From Trichaptum fuscoviolaceum (Eukaryota > Basidiomycota > Agaricomycetes > Hymenochaetales > Trichaptaceae): a stretch of 64,000 bases of DNA. The notes below the pieces were generated by a model. It saw nothing but the letters and a program-made list of their open reading frames with translations. It was not told where the DNA came from and made no database searches. Of the stretch, positions 43,000-54,499 are shown in pieces. The stretch's first letter is position 1. Each line of letters opens with the position of its first letter. The stretch covers positions 5,977,671 through 6,041,670 of the forward strand of contig CAJSYZ010000002.1 of assembly GCA_910574455.1 (NCBI GenBank). Direction: 5' to 3'. The position numbers and the translations under genes are program-made.

Positions 43000-45563
43000 T
43001 TATGATTCAGAAAAAATGGCTTTCCGTCGTTCTGATAGTTGTTGCACTGCAGCTGACAGACGGACGTTCATCTCTTCCTGCTTCTTGGCCTTACTTGCGT
43101 TTCCTTCGAGACGGTATATTTCTACGCGTAGGTGAAGGTCAGCTTCGTATGACACAGAAGTTGCAGATGATAGAAGACTGACCGAGGAACCGTTCACCGA
43201 TCCATAGACCAAGCGGAGCGTTGCCCAGCGGTACGTCCGGCTGTCCGCTTTCCTTCGCTTTGCCTTTCCTGGACGTAGCTACGCTTTTCGCATCCTTGCC
43301 AGCGTTCACGTCCGCGCGTGGCTGAGCACCTAAACCCGCAGCTATCTGACCAGAGGTTTCCAGCATGACGCGGGCGTGCGACTCTGCTGTGCGCACATAA
43401 AGCGATGCAGCAAGTGCGAAGACGAATGCGATGACATAGCTGTCGTTCGCCTTCTTCGCGAGCTCAATAGCAGACTTGAGTAGGTGCCTGCAGAAAGCAT
43501 GCATTAGTAAAGTCTGATCGACGAAAAAAAAGTCGACCTTGAGGAACGTACTTGGCTGTCATGATTTCCGCAGATACGCAGGCTTGCAGAATAAACCCGA
43601 TCGATTCAAGCGTACTTCCCATGCCTTTACAACTCTCCACGACTTTACGCACTTCCCCCTCCCACTGCAAATCAGTCCTCGCGCCTTCGCCCTGAGCGAT
43701 CCTCAACGCCAAAGACCCAGTACGCGCTGACACGTTTACGAATGTACCTTCTTCTGCCAGATGAGCGGCTACGGCATAGCATTGTGAAGCGCGGCTAGTG
43801 TCACCGAGCGCATGCGCGAGGTGTGCGTGGTGGAGAGTAATTCGGGCAGAGTATGCATGGAAGAAATCATAGGCACGCGTGTGTGCTATCAGAGCAGCCA
43901 AATGCTAAAATGACGACTTTTGTCAATTCGGAGTAGTGGGAACAATTCCTGTGAAACTCACATCGTCGGCCTCTTCGAACTCAGAGCGCATTATACAAGC
44001 TCCTACTAGGTCGGAAAGCAAGTCGGCTTTCATCTTCACCATGCGTTCGTTGATTTCTTCCGCCTCTTGTGGATCGGCCCAAGGTAGTACTATGGGAAGT
44101 CGTCAGCGAATAAAAAAAATATGGATTTTCATGACTTACAATCTACTTCCTTGCTAAATTCCTTCTCCCAAATCTTTACACCCTCTAATGCAAAAACTTT
44201 CCGTTTCGGTCGGCGTCCCGCGACGTCTCGCTTTGAAATACTGCTAACCAGGTAGGCCATATGGTGTAAGACTCGAGGATGCGTGCATTTGACAGTGAGA
44301 GGAGGACCAGAGGAGAGCTTGATCTAATACTCAAAATCAGCGACTGCACTAGAATAGGAAAGGAAAGACACACGTCAACTACGCCTTTATGGAATTTGGA
44401 AAGCGCATCAGAATCGAGTAGAGAATGTAGGTGAGAAAGTCTAACAGAGCTTGATCTGGAGGAGCCTGAGTATGTGTAATAAATAACGCCCAAGATTAAT
44501 ACGTGAACGGCCATCGCGGCTTCGAATGGATCGTCGAACGAGATAAATTCTTCGGGTTCTCTTTTTCCTTTGCCCTTGACCGCCGGACTAGACTGAGAGT
44601 CATCAAATGACAACCCGAGAGCAGACTCAGCGACCATTAAAGAGGCACCGACTTTATCCCACATTCCCGCGTCCACCAAAGTCCGTAGTTGTAAGACATG
44701 GGTCAGTAATTTGACGGGCGAGTCGTTCAGTTTTTCGGAGGTCGTTAATAGCTCCTGCAATGTGACGAAAGCATGCTTTAGATCCGGCGGACTAGTTGAT
44801 AACGCGTGTGAGATTGTGGTGAGGTGAGTGGTGTACATGAGCCATGATGGTGTACTGGCAACTTCGAAAGTCTGCGTATTTGAGGGAAAGGTGAAGGAAG
44901 AGGCAAGGCGTTTGAGAGTTGTGCGTGAGCGCTTTGGATTGTTTTGCAGATGCTCGAGGCGTGCTTGTAGAAGAGCAAGAGCTTGTTTGTAGACAACCAA
45001 AGACGGAGTCTTCTGCGCAATGATAAATCCTTTGCCGATGGCATTTTCGATCTAAAACATATTTTGTTAAGAGACTGACATTGTGAACAATGGTATAGAA
45101 TACGTGCCTCGTTCTCAAGATCCGCTGCCCAAGGAAACTGTTCGTCACGACTCCATCCAGCCCGTACTATCTTCAAGCCAACCTCAGCCAAATTTGTCCA
45201 AGCTCGGCATTCCACGTCCGGTGGTAGATTTCGCATCGCAGAGCACTTTCGTAGAGCATTGAGTGACAGTACAAATGAGGCTATATGAGCTTTGTGGTTT
45301 GGTGGAACAGCAAAGAGCTTCGGAAGACTGAGCAAGAGCACACTGGGCGGGAGTGGCTCGAGAACGCGAACTTTGTTCTCTTTGATTACTCGCTGAGAGT
45401 CCGAGAGCGAAGGTGAACGACGACGCTTCCGGGAACGTGTCATTACTTGGGACTCGGGTGTCATTGGCAGCCTTTCTGATGATCTGCCACTCTGAGACGC
45501 GTCAACACAGCTTGAACCGCCTGCTCGACGTGTCTTTTGTGTTGTCGTGTCGTCCTCCTCCAT
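43000..45563 (-). CDS. Probable cohesin-loading factor Mau2/Scc4
   Basis: About eight exons on the minus strand. The last exon, after the splice near 43165, ends in SERRKAIFSES and a stop at 43000. The start is set at ATG 45563 (MEEDDTTTQ); an upstream in-frame ATG near 45660 is possible. The N-terminus is polar with a basic cluster (RSRKRRRS). The rest is almost all helical with TPR-like repeats: LLLSLPKLFAVPPNHKAHI, ECRAWTNLAEVGLKIV, YKQALALLQARLEHLQ, DTSRASQCYAVAAHLAEEG, HARVMLETSGQIAAGLG. This pattern and the length of about 650 residues fit the fungal cohesin-load family, whose members partner Scc2 to load cohesin on DNA. An insert of low-complexity text (GKDAKSVATSRKGKAKE) sits near the end. 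The assignment rests on pattern memory, not on a search. Confidence 0.65.
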
Positions 45564-45983
45564 GTATAACGATATGCGATGAGATTTGCTGAGGTTAGAG
45601 ACAGAAGTTGATGCTACACAGTCACGGTGAGCATGTCCAAGGTGGACAGAAGCAAGAGCGTACATAAATAAAGAACGATAACCTATGACCAATTAGTTAA
45701 AATTGTCTCAGGGTTTAAACTCCGTCATACATAAATATTCGATCCGTTACTAACATCCATCATACGATGATCATCGACAGCACTCTTGAATGACCCGGGT
45801 TTCGTTAAAAGCGACTCAACTCAGCTTACCTACTCATATACCATGGTACCACAATTTAATCTCTATCGCGACTCTATCAGAGGCACGCAACTCGATCAGC
45901 AATTATCCAGTACTATCAAATTTATTCTTCGTGTTCTATCCTAAAACTGGTCTGTACAACTAACATACATCTTATCACCATTC
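45564..45983. other. Intergenic region
   Basis: Upstream of the Mau2-like gene and downstream of the first kinase-like paralogue. No coding sequence. Confidence 0.5.
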
Positions 45984-47062
45984 TCACACAGGAACAATAT
46001 CTTTATTGCCTTCGTGCCTCTTATAATATCCCCGTACGTCTTCAGGCATATTCTTATTAACCCACTCGAAAACTAGATCTTTATATGCGCGAAACGAGTC
46101 AAGGAATGCCTGCCCCACAATGTTGACTCCCAATCTTCTGTACTCATCATTGTGATAGCCGTAGTCAGCGTGCGCAAAATCAACCGCAACTACGAGACTG
46201 GTACCACGAATGACAATGAAATTCTGCGCCCGTACATCAACTAGATCGACATCGGCTTCAACGATTGCTTTCATCACGCTTATCATGGATCGGTACTGTG
46301 AGTAAGGTACATCTTCAGAAATTGACCTTGAAGAAAAACAGGGATTAACTTACTAAGCTCCCTAGTATCTCTACATTCTCTTCCGTGAGAGGAGCGTCTT
46401 CGGTTAGGCTCTTTAATTGAAGTCTGTACGCGAACCTCGCAACATTATCTCCGTCGATGTATTCCATTGCTAGGACCCAGGACTTCTCCCCAGATGGTGT
46501 GATCATCTGCGTATGTAGATGATGTTACCTCAGATGCTTAGAAGGTCAGATGTATAAATGAAAAACTTACCTCTTGCATTCCATAGTAGTATGGAACGTA
46601 GACGCCCTGTATATGCATGAGCTCATGATAAGCCTGATCCTCGTTCTTCGCGAGCGTCTCTGGACTGGCATACTTTTCCTTCCAATCATACTCTGGGTGC
46701 GGAATAATTGAGAGCGAAGGCTGAAATATCTTGAGGACTATTTTAGCTTCCTCGGTCACTGACGTCTCATCGATCGGTTTCACCACGGCAACCCACACTT
46801 GGGAGTATTTATCCGGTCCGGCTTGCAGTGGGTTCAAGAGCTGACATGCGTATGTCCCTTCTTTCTTGGCAAACCACGGCAAGGGACGAGACGTTGGCGA
46901 CGCGCTGGCCTTACAAGTCAGCTTGAGCGGCAAGACCAGGGAATAATGAAGTGGCTTCTCGAGAGCTGAGTCTCGAGCGTCAATCATGGCATATCGATAT
47001 CTCTGTATGTCCTTCGTGTTTCTACTGTCGAATGGGTAAGGGAGGCTGATACGCTCAGGCAT
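45984..47062 (-). CDS. Kinase-like protein, tandem paralogue 1
   Basis: Three exons, 47062-46571, 46506-46354 and 46295-45984, give 318 residues (MPERISLPYPFDS...). Kinase-type features: a VAVV...IVLKIFQPS strand with the likely ATP lysine; LMHIQGVYVPYYYGM, like the lQG..VP..yG hinge approach of fungal kinase-like proteins; LAMEYIDGD hinge; DLVDVRAQNFIV as catalytic loop with Asp and Asn; and VVAVDFAHADYG with the metal Asp (DFA, not DFG). There is no clear glycine loop. It is likely a small-molecule or atypical kinase of the expanded fungal type; substrate unknown. The two paralogues to the right share the start, exon plan and motifs. Confidence 0.75.
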
Positions 47063-47639
47063 GGTAGTGGTTGCGAGAGTGCGAAGTCCGGAGTGCAACG
47101 ATGCCCATCATCCTTCAATTATCACCAGACTCTTGCCGATTCTCCGCATGGTGAATTATGAAAGTAGCATGGATGATTACGTGCAACAACGTCCGGATGA
47201 CATGAGGATAACGAAGTATTCATGATTACGTTCAAAACAAACTCAAGATTAGAGTTCCGTGAGAGTCATTGTAAGCTGGTGCTTATAGCGTAGAATCCAC
47301 TGAGAAGCTCCAGATTCGCTCCGACACATGCCAGTGGGCATCAGTCTATAGGCTTTTACGGTAGCTTTCACACACTTTATTCAAGTGTCCTCCTCTTCTC
47401 TTATTCCTAACAGTTCTGATCTGCATGTAGTAATTAAGAAGGATTAGATGGATTCCCCGGAGAGTCCGGGTCTGTCCTCAAATTGTAGTATCCCCGCTCA
47501 TCAGACATGTATATGTATGTAAAAGCTGAAGGCGTTCAACGTTCTATCTCATATATGTAGATGAGTATTAGCTCAATTCGGCAGCAACCTCAATCCTCCT
47601 GGCAACTCTAAAACAACTTTAACTAATATTCTGATCTAC
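47063..47639. other. Intergenic region between paralogues 1 and 2
   Basis: No coding sequence recognised; it should hold the promoter of paralogue 1. Confidence 0.5.
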
Positions 47640-48712
47640 CTAATAACGCAAATATCCCTTTTGAGAGCGATAAATTCTCCGATTTCCCAAAACTCGTTCG
47701 TCTTCGGGCAGATTCTCAAAAATCCAATCTTGAACTGGATCCTCATATTCATCAAACTCGAGAATAAAACGTTTGCACACCTCGTGCACTTCAGAAAGCC
47801 TGTCTTTGTCCGAATCGTATCCGAAGTCAACCCCAGCGAAATCGATGGCGACAACAGACAGAGTCTCGTGTATCACAAGAAAGTTCTGTGTTTGGATGTC
47901 GAGTAGTCTAACACCTGCCTGGGCGATGGCTTTCATCGCCTTCACCATGGATTTATACTGAGAATAGAGGAGATAAGACAATAGGCGGGCATTCAAGGTA
48001 TTGATAACTTACTACTTCGCAGAGTATGTGGATATTCTCTTTCTTAAGTGGCACAGCTCTGGAAAGGCCAACATGTAGATCTTGCACAACCTTTGCGACA
48101 GTGACTCCGTCGATGTACTCCATAGCAAGAACACAAGCACTTTCGCCTGATGGTGTTACAATCTGAAAGAGTTATAATTGTCAGTGCTGTACGTAGCGAA
48201 GAGCAAGGAGAAAAACATGCCTGTTGCATTCCAAAGTAATAGGGTACAAATATGCCTTGAATACCCGTGAGCTCGTTATAGGCCAAATCTTCGTTTCCGG
48301 AAAGTTGTTCAGGGTTTTCATAAGTATCCCTCCATGCATATTCGGAGTCTGGAAGATACAAGAGGGAAGGTTGCAAGATCTTGAGGACTATCTTAGCGCT
48401 CTTGCTTGAGGAATTTCCTTCCAAAGGCTCCACCGATGCGACCCACACTTGAGAGTATTTATCTGGCCCCTCTTGCAGAGCCCGAAGAAGTTCGCACGAG
48501 TAAACGCCTTCTTCGTTGGCGAACCAAGGCAAAGGACGGGAATACGGAGTAGTCTTAGCCTCGCAACGCAGTTTCAGTGGCAAGACCAATCCAGGTCTGA
48601 GTGGATTATCCTGAGCTCGCTCGCGGGCCTCCAGTAAAGGCTCACAGTAGCTCCTGATCGCTTCAGCGTTGGTGTCATCAAAGGGATAGGGGAGGAAAAC
48701 TCTCTCAGGCAT
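47640..48712 (-). CDS. Kinase-like protein, tandem paralogue 2
   Basis: The same three-exon plan as its neighbour: exon 1 from ATG 48712 (MPERVFLPYPFDD), exon 2 around 48160-48013, exon 3 from about 47958 to the stop at 47640. Motifs: IVLKILQPSLL, LTGIQGIFVPYYFGMQ, LAMEYIDGV, RLLDIQTQNFLV and VVAIDFAGVDFGY. Catalytic-loop Asp and Asn and the metal Asp are present. The C-terminus differs from the other two copies (IFENLPEDERVLG). The frame is intact, as far as can be seen. Confidence 0.7.
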
Positions 48713-49519
48713 GGTCGAACCTTTGTCTCGACAAATGGCGTTTGAGTATGTGAAGGATGTGAGTTGACTATGTATACGACAGTGGATGGCCCGAACGTTG
48801 AAGTTGAAGAAAAGGTGTAAGGACAAGGATGCTATTATGTCACTGACTCCGAGTCGGATAGAGAAAGCCGACGGTGAAGAACTGTTGATTATTTAAGTAT
48901 GTAATAATTACTTCAAGTTAACAATCTACAATTGAAATCAGCCATGATGAAGAGTATGTAACATTCGATTGCTCACGAATAGCTTAGTTAACCTCTACTG
49001 TAAGGTTGCAAAAGAGGAATCCTGGGAAGGGGCAAATGGATACATGGAAGCAAACCTGCGCGTTGAAAGTGATTGGCCCGCCTGGTCCGAGTCCAAGTCA
49101 GCTGAACTTGAAGTTGTGCAAGTTGTAGTTCTAATTTACGACAGCTGCCAGGAGGCTTCGGCCTCTTCCGAACCGTGGGAGGGTCTGAGTAGGAGACTGC
49201 CTCTGCCACTGGCAGTTAGTCACGGTGTTCCGAGTCAACGTTAGTACTAGTACCCGTGACTAGTAAGTTCAACAAGTTCCCAGTCACTGCCACGGCAGTG
49301 CCAGCCTCAGAGCACGACTTCAACTTGTAGTAGTTAAAACTCAGCCAAGTACATATATACTGTACTTATGGCACCGAATTCATTCAGTTTTCGATTATTC
49401 ACTCCAGTTGCCTGCATAAAAAAAGATCAAGTTAACTTTCAGTGAGTCGTAACACAGTTATATTCATTCAACACCTATTTCCACACTATCTCTAATTTGT
49501 AATACTTATATGCAATGCG
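48713..49519. other. Intergenic region between paralogues 2 and 3
   Basis: Contains the dispersed repeat noted at 48990-49150; otherwise no coding sequence. Confidence 0.5.
48990..49150. repeat. Dispersed repeat, copy 1
   Basis: Shares CTCTACTGT(A/G)AGGTTGCAAAA and, about 85 bp on, a GTCCAA...CAAGTCAGCT-like word with 54158-54270. The copies are diverged. It may be remnants of an LTR or other mobile element. Confidence 0.35.
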
Positions 49520-50597
49520 CTATATAGGATATACGACATCGTCGGAATTAATATCCTCCCTTTCATAAAAACCTCGCACGTCTTCTGGCATATTTTTGTT
49601 GACCCAATCCTGTACTGAGGCTCTGTACTCACGGAAGGAGTAGAGGAACATTTGTCCCACAATGTTGACTCCCCACTTTCTGTCCTCTGCATCCAAAAAG
49701 CCGTATAAAATATTCGCAAAGTCCAAGGCGACGACAAGTTCTGTGCCACGCATCACAATAAAGTTCTGTGCGTGTACGTCGACTAGCTTGACATCAACGT
49801 CGACAATAGCTTTCATGACGTTTGTCATAGATCGATACTATGAGAACAAACAGACTCAGGAGTCAGAATGTATGCATATGAAGCAGGAAAATGGCGTACC
49901 ACGCTACCGAGCAGCTGGACATTCTCATTCTTAATGCCTTCAGTGCGGACTTGTTTCTGTAAGTCGTATGCAAACGTCGCGACATCGTCTCCTTCAATAT
50001 ATTCCATTGCTATGACCCAAGCCTGCTCGCCTGATGGTGTACTGATCTGATGGGCACCCGTCATTCAGGTATTTCCGAAATTGGATATGTATGAGACTAA
50101 CATACCTTTTGCATCCCATAGTAGTAAGGAACGTAGATGCCCTGGATAGTCGTGAACAGAGAATATGTCTGATCCTCATTTACAGCGAGCCTCTCCGGAT
50201 TTATGTATCTCTCATTCCAATCATAATCAGGATGAGGGATAAAATTAAGCGATGGTTGGATTATCTTGAGAACAATCTTCGTGTCCTCGTTAGCCGGAGC
50301 TCCATCAATTGGCTTCACGCGCGCAACCCATACTTGCGAGTACTTGTCCGGACCTTCTTGTAGCGGGAACAGAAGCTCGCATTCGTATTCTCCTTCTCTT
50401 CTAGCAAACCATGGTAATGGGCGAGACGCTGGCGAGAGTTTGGCCTTGCAGGCCAATTCCAGCAGCAAGGCCAGTTTGGGCTTAAGTGGGTTGCCCAAAG
50501 CCCGCTGTCGCGCAGCCTGCATGGAGTCATGGTGTGTCATTATGGACTCGTAGCTCCTCGCGTTGAAAGGTAAAGGGGGATAGAGGAGCTTGGGCAT
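49520..50597 (-). CDS. Kinase-like protein, tandem paralogue 3
   Basis: Three exons: from ATG 50597 (MPKLLYPPLPFNARS) to about 50107, a middle exon near 50045-49898, and a last exon from about 49838 to the stop at 49520. Motifs: IVLKIIQPSLNFIP, FTTIQGIYVPYYYGMQK, IAMEYIEGDDVATFAY, KLVDVHAQNFIVM and VVALDFANILYGF. It is closest to paralogue 1, including the C-terminal WVNKNMPEDVRG. The three genes are equally oriented and about 1.6-1.9 kb apart, which indicates tandem duplication. Confidence 0.75.
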
Positions 50598-52317
50598 TCT
50601 GGTAGTAGTTGCAGTCGCTGTACTGGTCTAAAGCTAGAATGATCTGCCAATGAGAGCTTGCTATTACCCAACGCCTTCACTTTACCTTCTTATATAGTGA
50701 GCGGTGTGGGATATCCAGGCTTCCGCGGCTGATATGTGGATCTGGCAAGTAAAAAGTTGGCTGAAATGGAATGATTCGGAGAATGAAGGGAGGAATGAAA
50801 TATGGGACATGCAGAGAAACATTACCCGTGAACGCCGAGTCACTGGCACGGTCTGCCGGCGTGGGTAATCGGAATTCATCGGCTACTACTTACTTTAGTG
50901 GCGACCAATTACATGGTAAGCCTGCATTTATCAGTTACCACCGATATGTTTTTCAACCCGAGTGTATAATCTCGAACGGAATCCTTCTGTGGATCTGAAG
51001 GAGTGATGACGCAGAACTTGAGGTCGCTCAAGAACATGTGTTTCGATGTGTTTGAGAAGTCCATTTAAGGGCAGTTTTGAAGAACAGAGGAGACAATCGA
51101 GACCGTACAATGGATCGTATGTGCAACTTGAAGCTGGATTTAGTAGACCAACGTGAGACAATGAGCTTGTGACTAGCCTGAGGAATCCCTGTGAAAAGTA
51201 GATGTATCTCTCTCGGAGTCTCACCTCGGACCATTCGCCACCAAACAAATAGCTACTACACTTAGATCCTTGAATGCTAGTCCTAATGCCACCATTATCT
51301 CGACACTTTCTTGGATTTATCAACTTATTAGTGTATTAAATTTTGTCAATTCTCTGAAGAACTACGCCCTCGGTAACTCGGAGACCATTAAGACCAGGAT
51401 CCGTGGAAACCGTTTCTGGTCTAGTTCACGGTTGTCATTCTTTAACTGAATTCAATGGCCTCCTCGGATCTCTTGCATTTTTATGATACAAATGCACTGG
51501 CATGGGCTAGGAAATTGTGATTGCTATGCTTTTGTTTCCGCATTTCCACAAGAATGTAGTTTTTAAACAGTAACTGCACAAAAAGGCGGCGTACTGTACA
51601 GCGGCAGAATTGACAAGAGGAAAGAGAATATTCGGCAATCTTATTACATGTATGAAACTACAAGATACCTCCAACCACTGGCAGTGCAAACACGGAGCAT
51701 AGTACTCAGTAACACACTAACTTGAACTTAGAGTTTGACCGTGTGACACTACTACTACCAGGCTAGCACTTTTGGCAGCCAGTTTCACACGGCGCGAGCA
51801 CGTCCGAGTCGGCATCATTTTCAATTCATAGTGGATGTCGGTGATCACTCAAATACCTATGCTCTCTTCTTACCTTTTCTTCACGATCCCATGTACAATT
51901 TACAAGAGTTCTAGTGGGTGATTCAGCTCAGTCAACGCAGATATCCTTCGTCCTCTCGATATATGAAAGGGTGCCTGTGGGTAAGTAACTTCGTCTTTTA
52001 TCGCAGTTGCATTGGGCTCTAATTTGTATCTAGTCTCTGTGTGAAATGCAGTGGGATCTCATCTTATCTCACAGCCACTAAACACCGTACCTCTTAGTTT
52101 TTTCTTCATTTTCCTGGATCAGAGTTATGCATACATATTGATGATGCACCTCGCAAATAAGACAAGAACTGACACTTGGCACTAGTAAGTGGCAAATGTC
52201 ACGAAGGGTATAAGATGCTCTGTCTACATGCATACCACTATCATCTTCAGACATCTCTATCCTGGAAACGAAAGGATCATAGTCCCACCGTGACAGCCCA
52301 TATTATCTGCACTTCCA
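50598..52317. other. Gene-poor region with one doubtful zinc-finger remnant
   Basis: On the minus strand at about 51323-50931 a 130-codon frame without its own ATG contains a C2H2-like segment (CLLCSSKLPLNGLLKHIETH) after YGLD. It may be an exon remnant of a mushroom C2H2 family, but no splice context supports it. The rest shows nothing recognisable. Confidence 0.3.
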
Positions 52318-53599
52318 ATGAGCGCTACTACTATCATACATGACAACTGGTGGCATCTCCTTAGTACGGCCATGAGGCTCTGCCCTCATCTAACCCCAGC
52401 CACTGGGCTCACTCCTGCAGCCACAGAAAATACAGTAATTCGGGTGTCAAGCAAAGTCTTACCAGCTCCGTTCATGATTGGCACAAAACTGGAACCAAAT
52501 AGGGATGGACATCTAGCAACTGGTTCATTTATGAAGGGCGTGAAAGCGCACTTACAGAAGAAAGCTCCTGAATTGCTCCATGATACTCAATATGTCTCCG
52601 AACTTTTCAACGAGCAATCTGTTGCGTAAGCGCCTTCAAATTGCTCTGTCTTGACTACCGTTGTTCCTAACCCAATTTGACATCTAGAGAGCTGTATGCA
52701 ACAAACATTCTCCACCCAGTTGTTAATGCAATGGCGGTCGTTCTCTCTGATATGCTCGATTATAAAGTGCTCAAAGATGCCAAATACAAGTTTGTGATAC
52801 GCCCCCAGCAAAAGCAGATAACAGGTATTTGCCTTTTCTATTGCTATTAGTTCCAATGTTTGATATTTTCCTGAAGACCGAGGAAGATCGGATCATTACA
52901 TATCTCTCGAGCATTTCCATGACATCCCAACTTCTGGACAGTACCTTCCAGACAGTACCGCAAATTGGAATTCAGCGGAAGAATTCAGGAATTGGGTTAT
53001 ACAGGCAAAAAATGGAGCTCAACCGAAGACGTACCCTCGTCTTATCGTTTGCGTGATAGAAGAAAAGGTACCGGAGTTTCTTGTCTCGTATAGTGCGCCA
53101 AATTTATGACTCTTCTTTAGAGACCAAAGACACTGGTATATAACCGCTTTATAAGCGGGTATCACAGTTCTTCACGAGCTGAGGACAGAAATGTGTACTA
53201 TATTCTCCCACAGGTAAAGAAGTAAGAACATGGACCTTACGTGTATTAACGATACTGGTCAACTGACTCGGGAATACAGATATAGCGCAGATTCGCACTG
53301 TCCCTATGTGATTGTGACGGACTACCTGAAGAGCATACTACTGCATTTCATTAATCTTGGTGTCACTCTTACGTCAAGCAATGAATACATTCAAGATCCG
53401 GCGAAACCCGAGCCAGAGGCTGCTGTCGAGAAGGATGGTATCCCGCCCCGACTTCTTCTTACTTTACCAATAATAAAGCGACTAGAGGATGCCGGACTTC
53501 TGACTGTTAGGTACGAATATATAGCCTAAAGAAGATCAAAACTAACTTCTTTGTTACAGTGAGTCTGGAATCGAGTTTGATGCGTTGCCATCCTCCTAG
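52318..53599 (+). CDS. Six-exon gene of unknown function
   Basis: Exons 52318-52625, 52688-52824, 52877-53067, 53121-53221, 53280-53510 and 53560-53599 join in phase to 335 residues (MSATTIIHDNWWHLL... to ...FDALPSS). Features: a polar N-terminus, KYKFVIRPQQKQITG, a RSDHYISLEHFHDIPTSGQYL segment, FRNWVIQAKNGAQ, and strand-rich YPRLIVCVIEEK. The later part (PYVIVTDYLKSILLHFI) has a mushroom lineage-specific look. No catalytic motif, signal peptide or membrane segment. Function unknown. Confidence 0.65.
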
Positions 53600-54499
53600 T
53601 AGACGTATTATCAGGGAGGTCAAGAGATACTAGTCAATGAGGAACTTATGCGATATTGAGGATAAAGATATGATAGTAGTCACTGTGATTATTTGTTTAA
53701 GAACGATAGTGAATTAGGAGATATATACAAGATAACAAGGCATTACAGTCGACCTCGTGCTGAGACATTCTATTGAAACACAATTATTCGATTAAAAGCC
53801 TCAAAGTCGTTTCAGCATCAAAATTGTGGGAATGTAGGGGAATGACACAGTAAAATATCAAGATTCTTCATGAAATAATATTAGCTTTATACAGCGTCAT
53901 AACTTTTACCGTAGTCGGATGTTGGATAGGAAGCCCTATACGCTTGGGTATACTAGGAGAGGCTTCTCGGCAAGGATGAGAGTAAGGAACGAGCTGCTGA
54001 CCCAGCTGCCCGCCAGGGATTCATAACTTAGGCTCCGGATCGGACTGGCGTAAGAGCAATTGCCACGTAGTCTATCGTAAGGGATTGGCCGCAATATTGG
54101 TCTGGAGGCAACATAGAATGATGTGGAGTCCAATCGCTCCCGGACGGCTTAAATACCCTCTACTGTGAGGTTGCAAAAAGGTGATTTCGGGAAGAACTAT
54201 TATTACACTTGTTAGTGGAACATGGTTGAGTGTCCGGGCACGGGTCCAAATTCAAGTCAGCTATCAAGTTGCGACCGCTGTTGTCCCGTTAGATCGACTC
54301 AGGACAGCTTCAAATAACACCACGGTATGGTCATTGGTCAACGATGTGATTGTTTCTGACGTAGATCACCTAGAAATTACATGGTGGTGAAAAATAATAA
54401 TTTTTCCAAGCTGGGGTGAATAGAAGCGTCCTATCGTGTTCAGAAAGAAAGAATTGCATGAGAAGAGAAAAGGGGAATCCAAATCTGTCATACGTTGTC
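53600..54499. other. Intergenic region with dispersed repeat
   Basis: Between a + gene and the stop of an F-box-type gene. Apart from the repeat at 54158-54270 no coding sequence is supported. Confidence 0.5.
54158..54270. repeat. Dispersed repeat, copy 2
   Basis: Diverged match to 48990-49150, beginning CCCTCTACTGTGAGGTTGCA and including a TTCAAGTCAGCT word at a similar distance. Confidence 0.35.

Noticed and set aside
50931..51323. C2H2-like minus-strand frame as a gene
   Set aside because: The zinc-finger-like segment is visible, but the frame has no ATG, no splice context and no flanking exons, so it is only noted within the intergenic entry.
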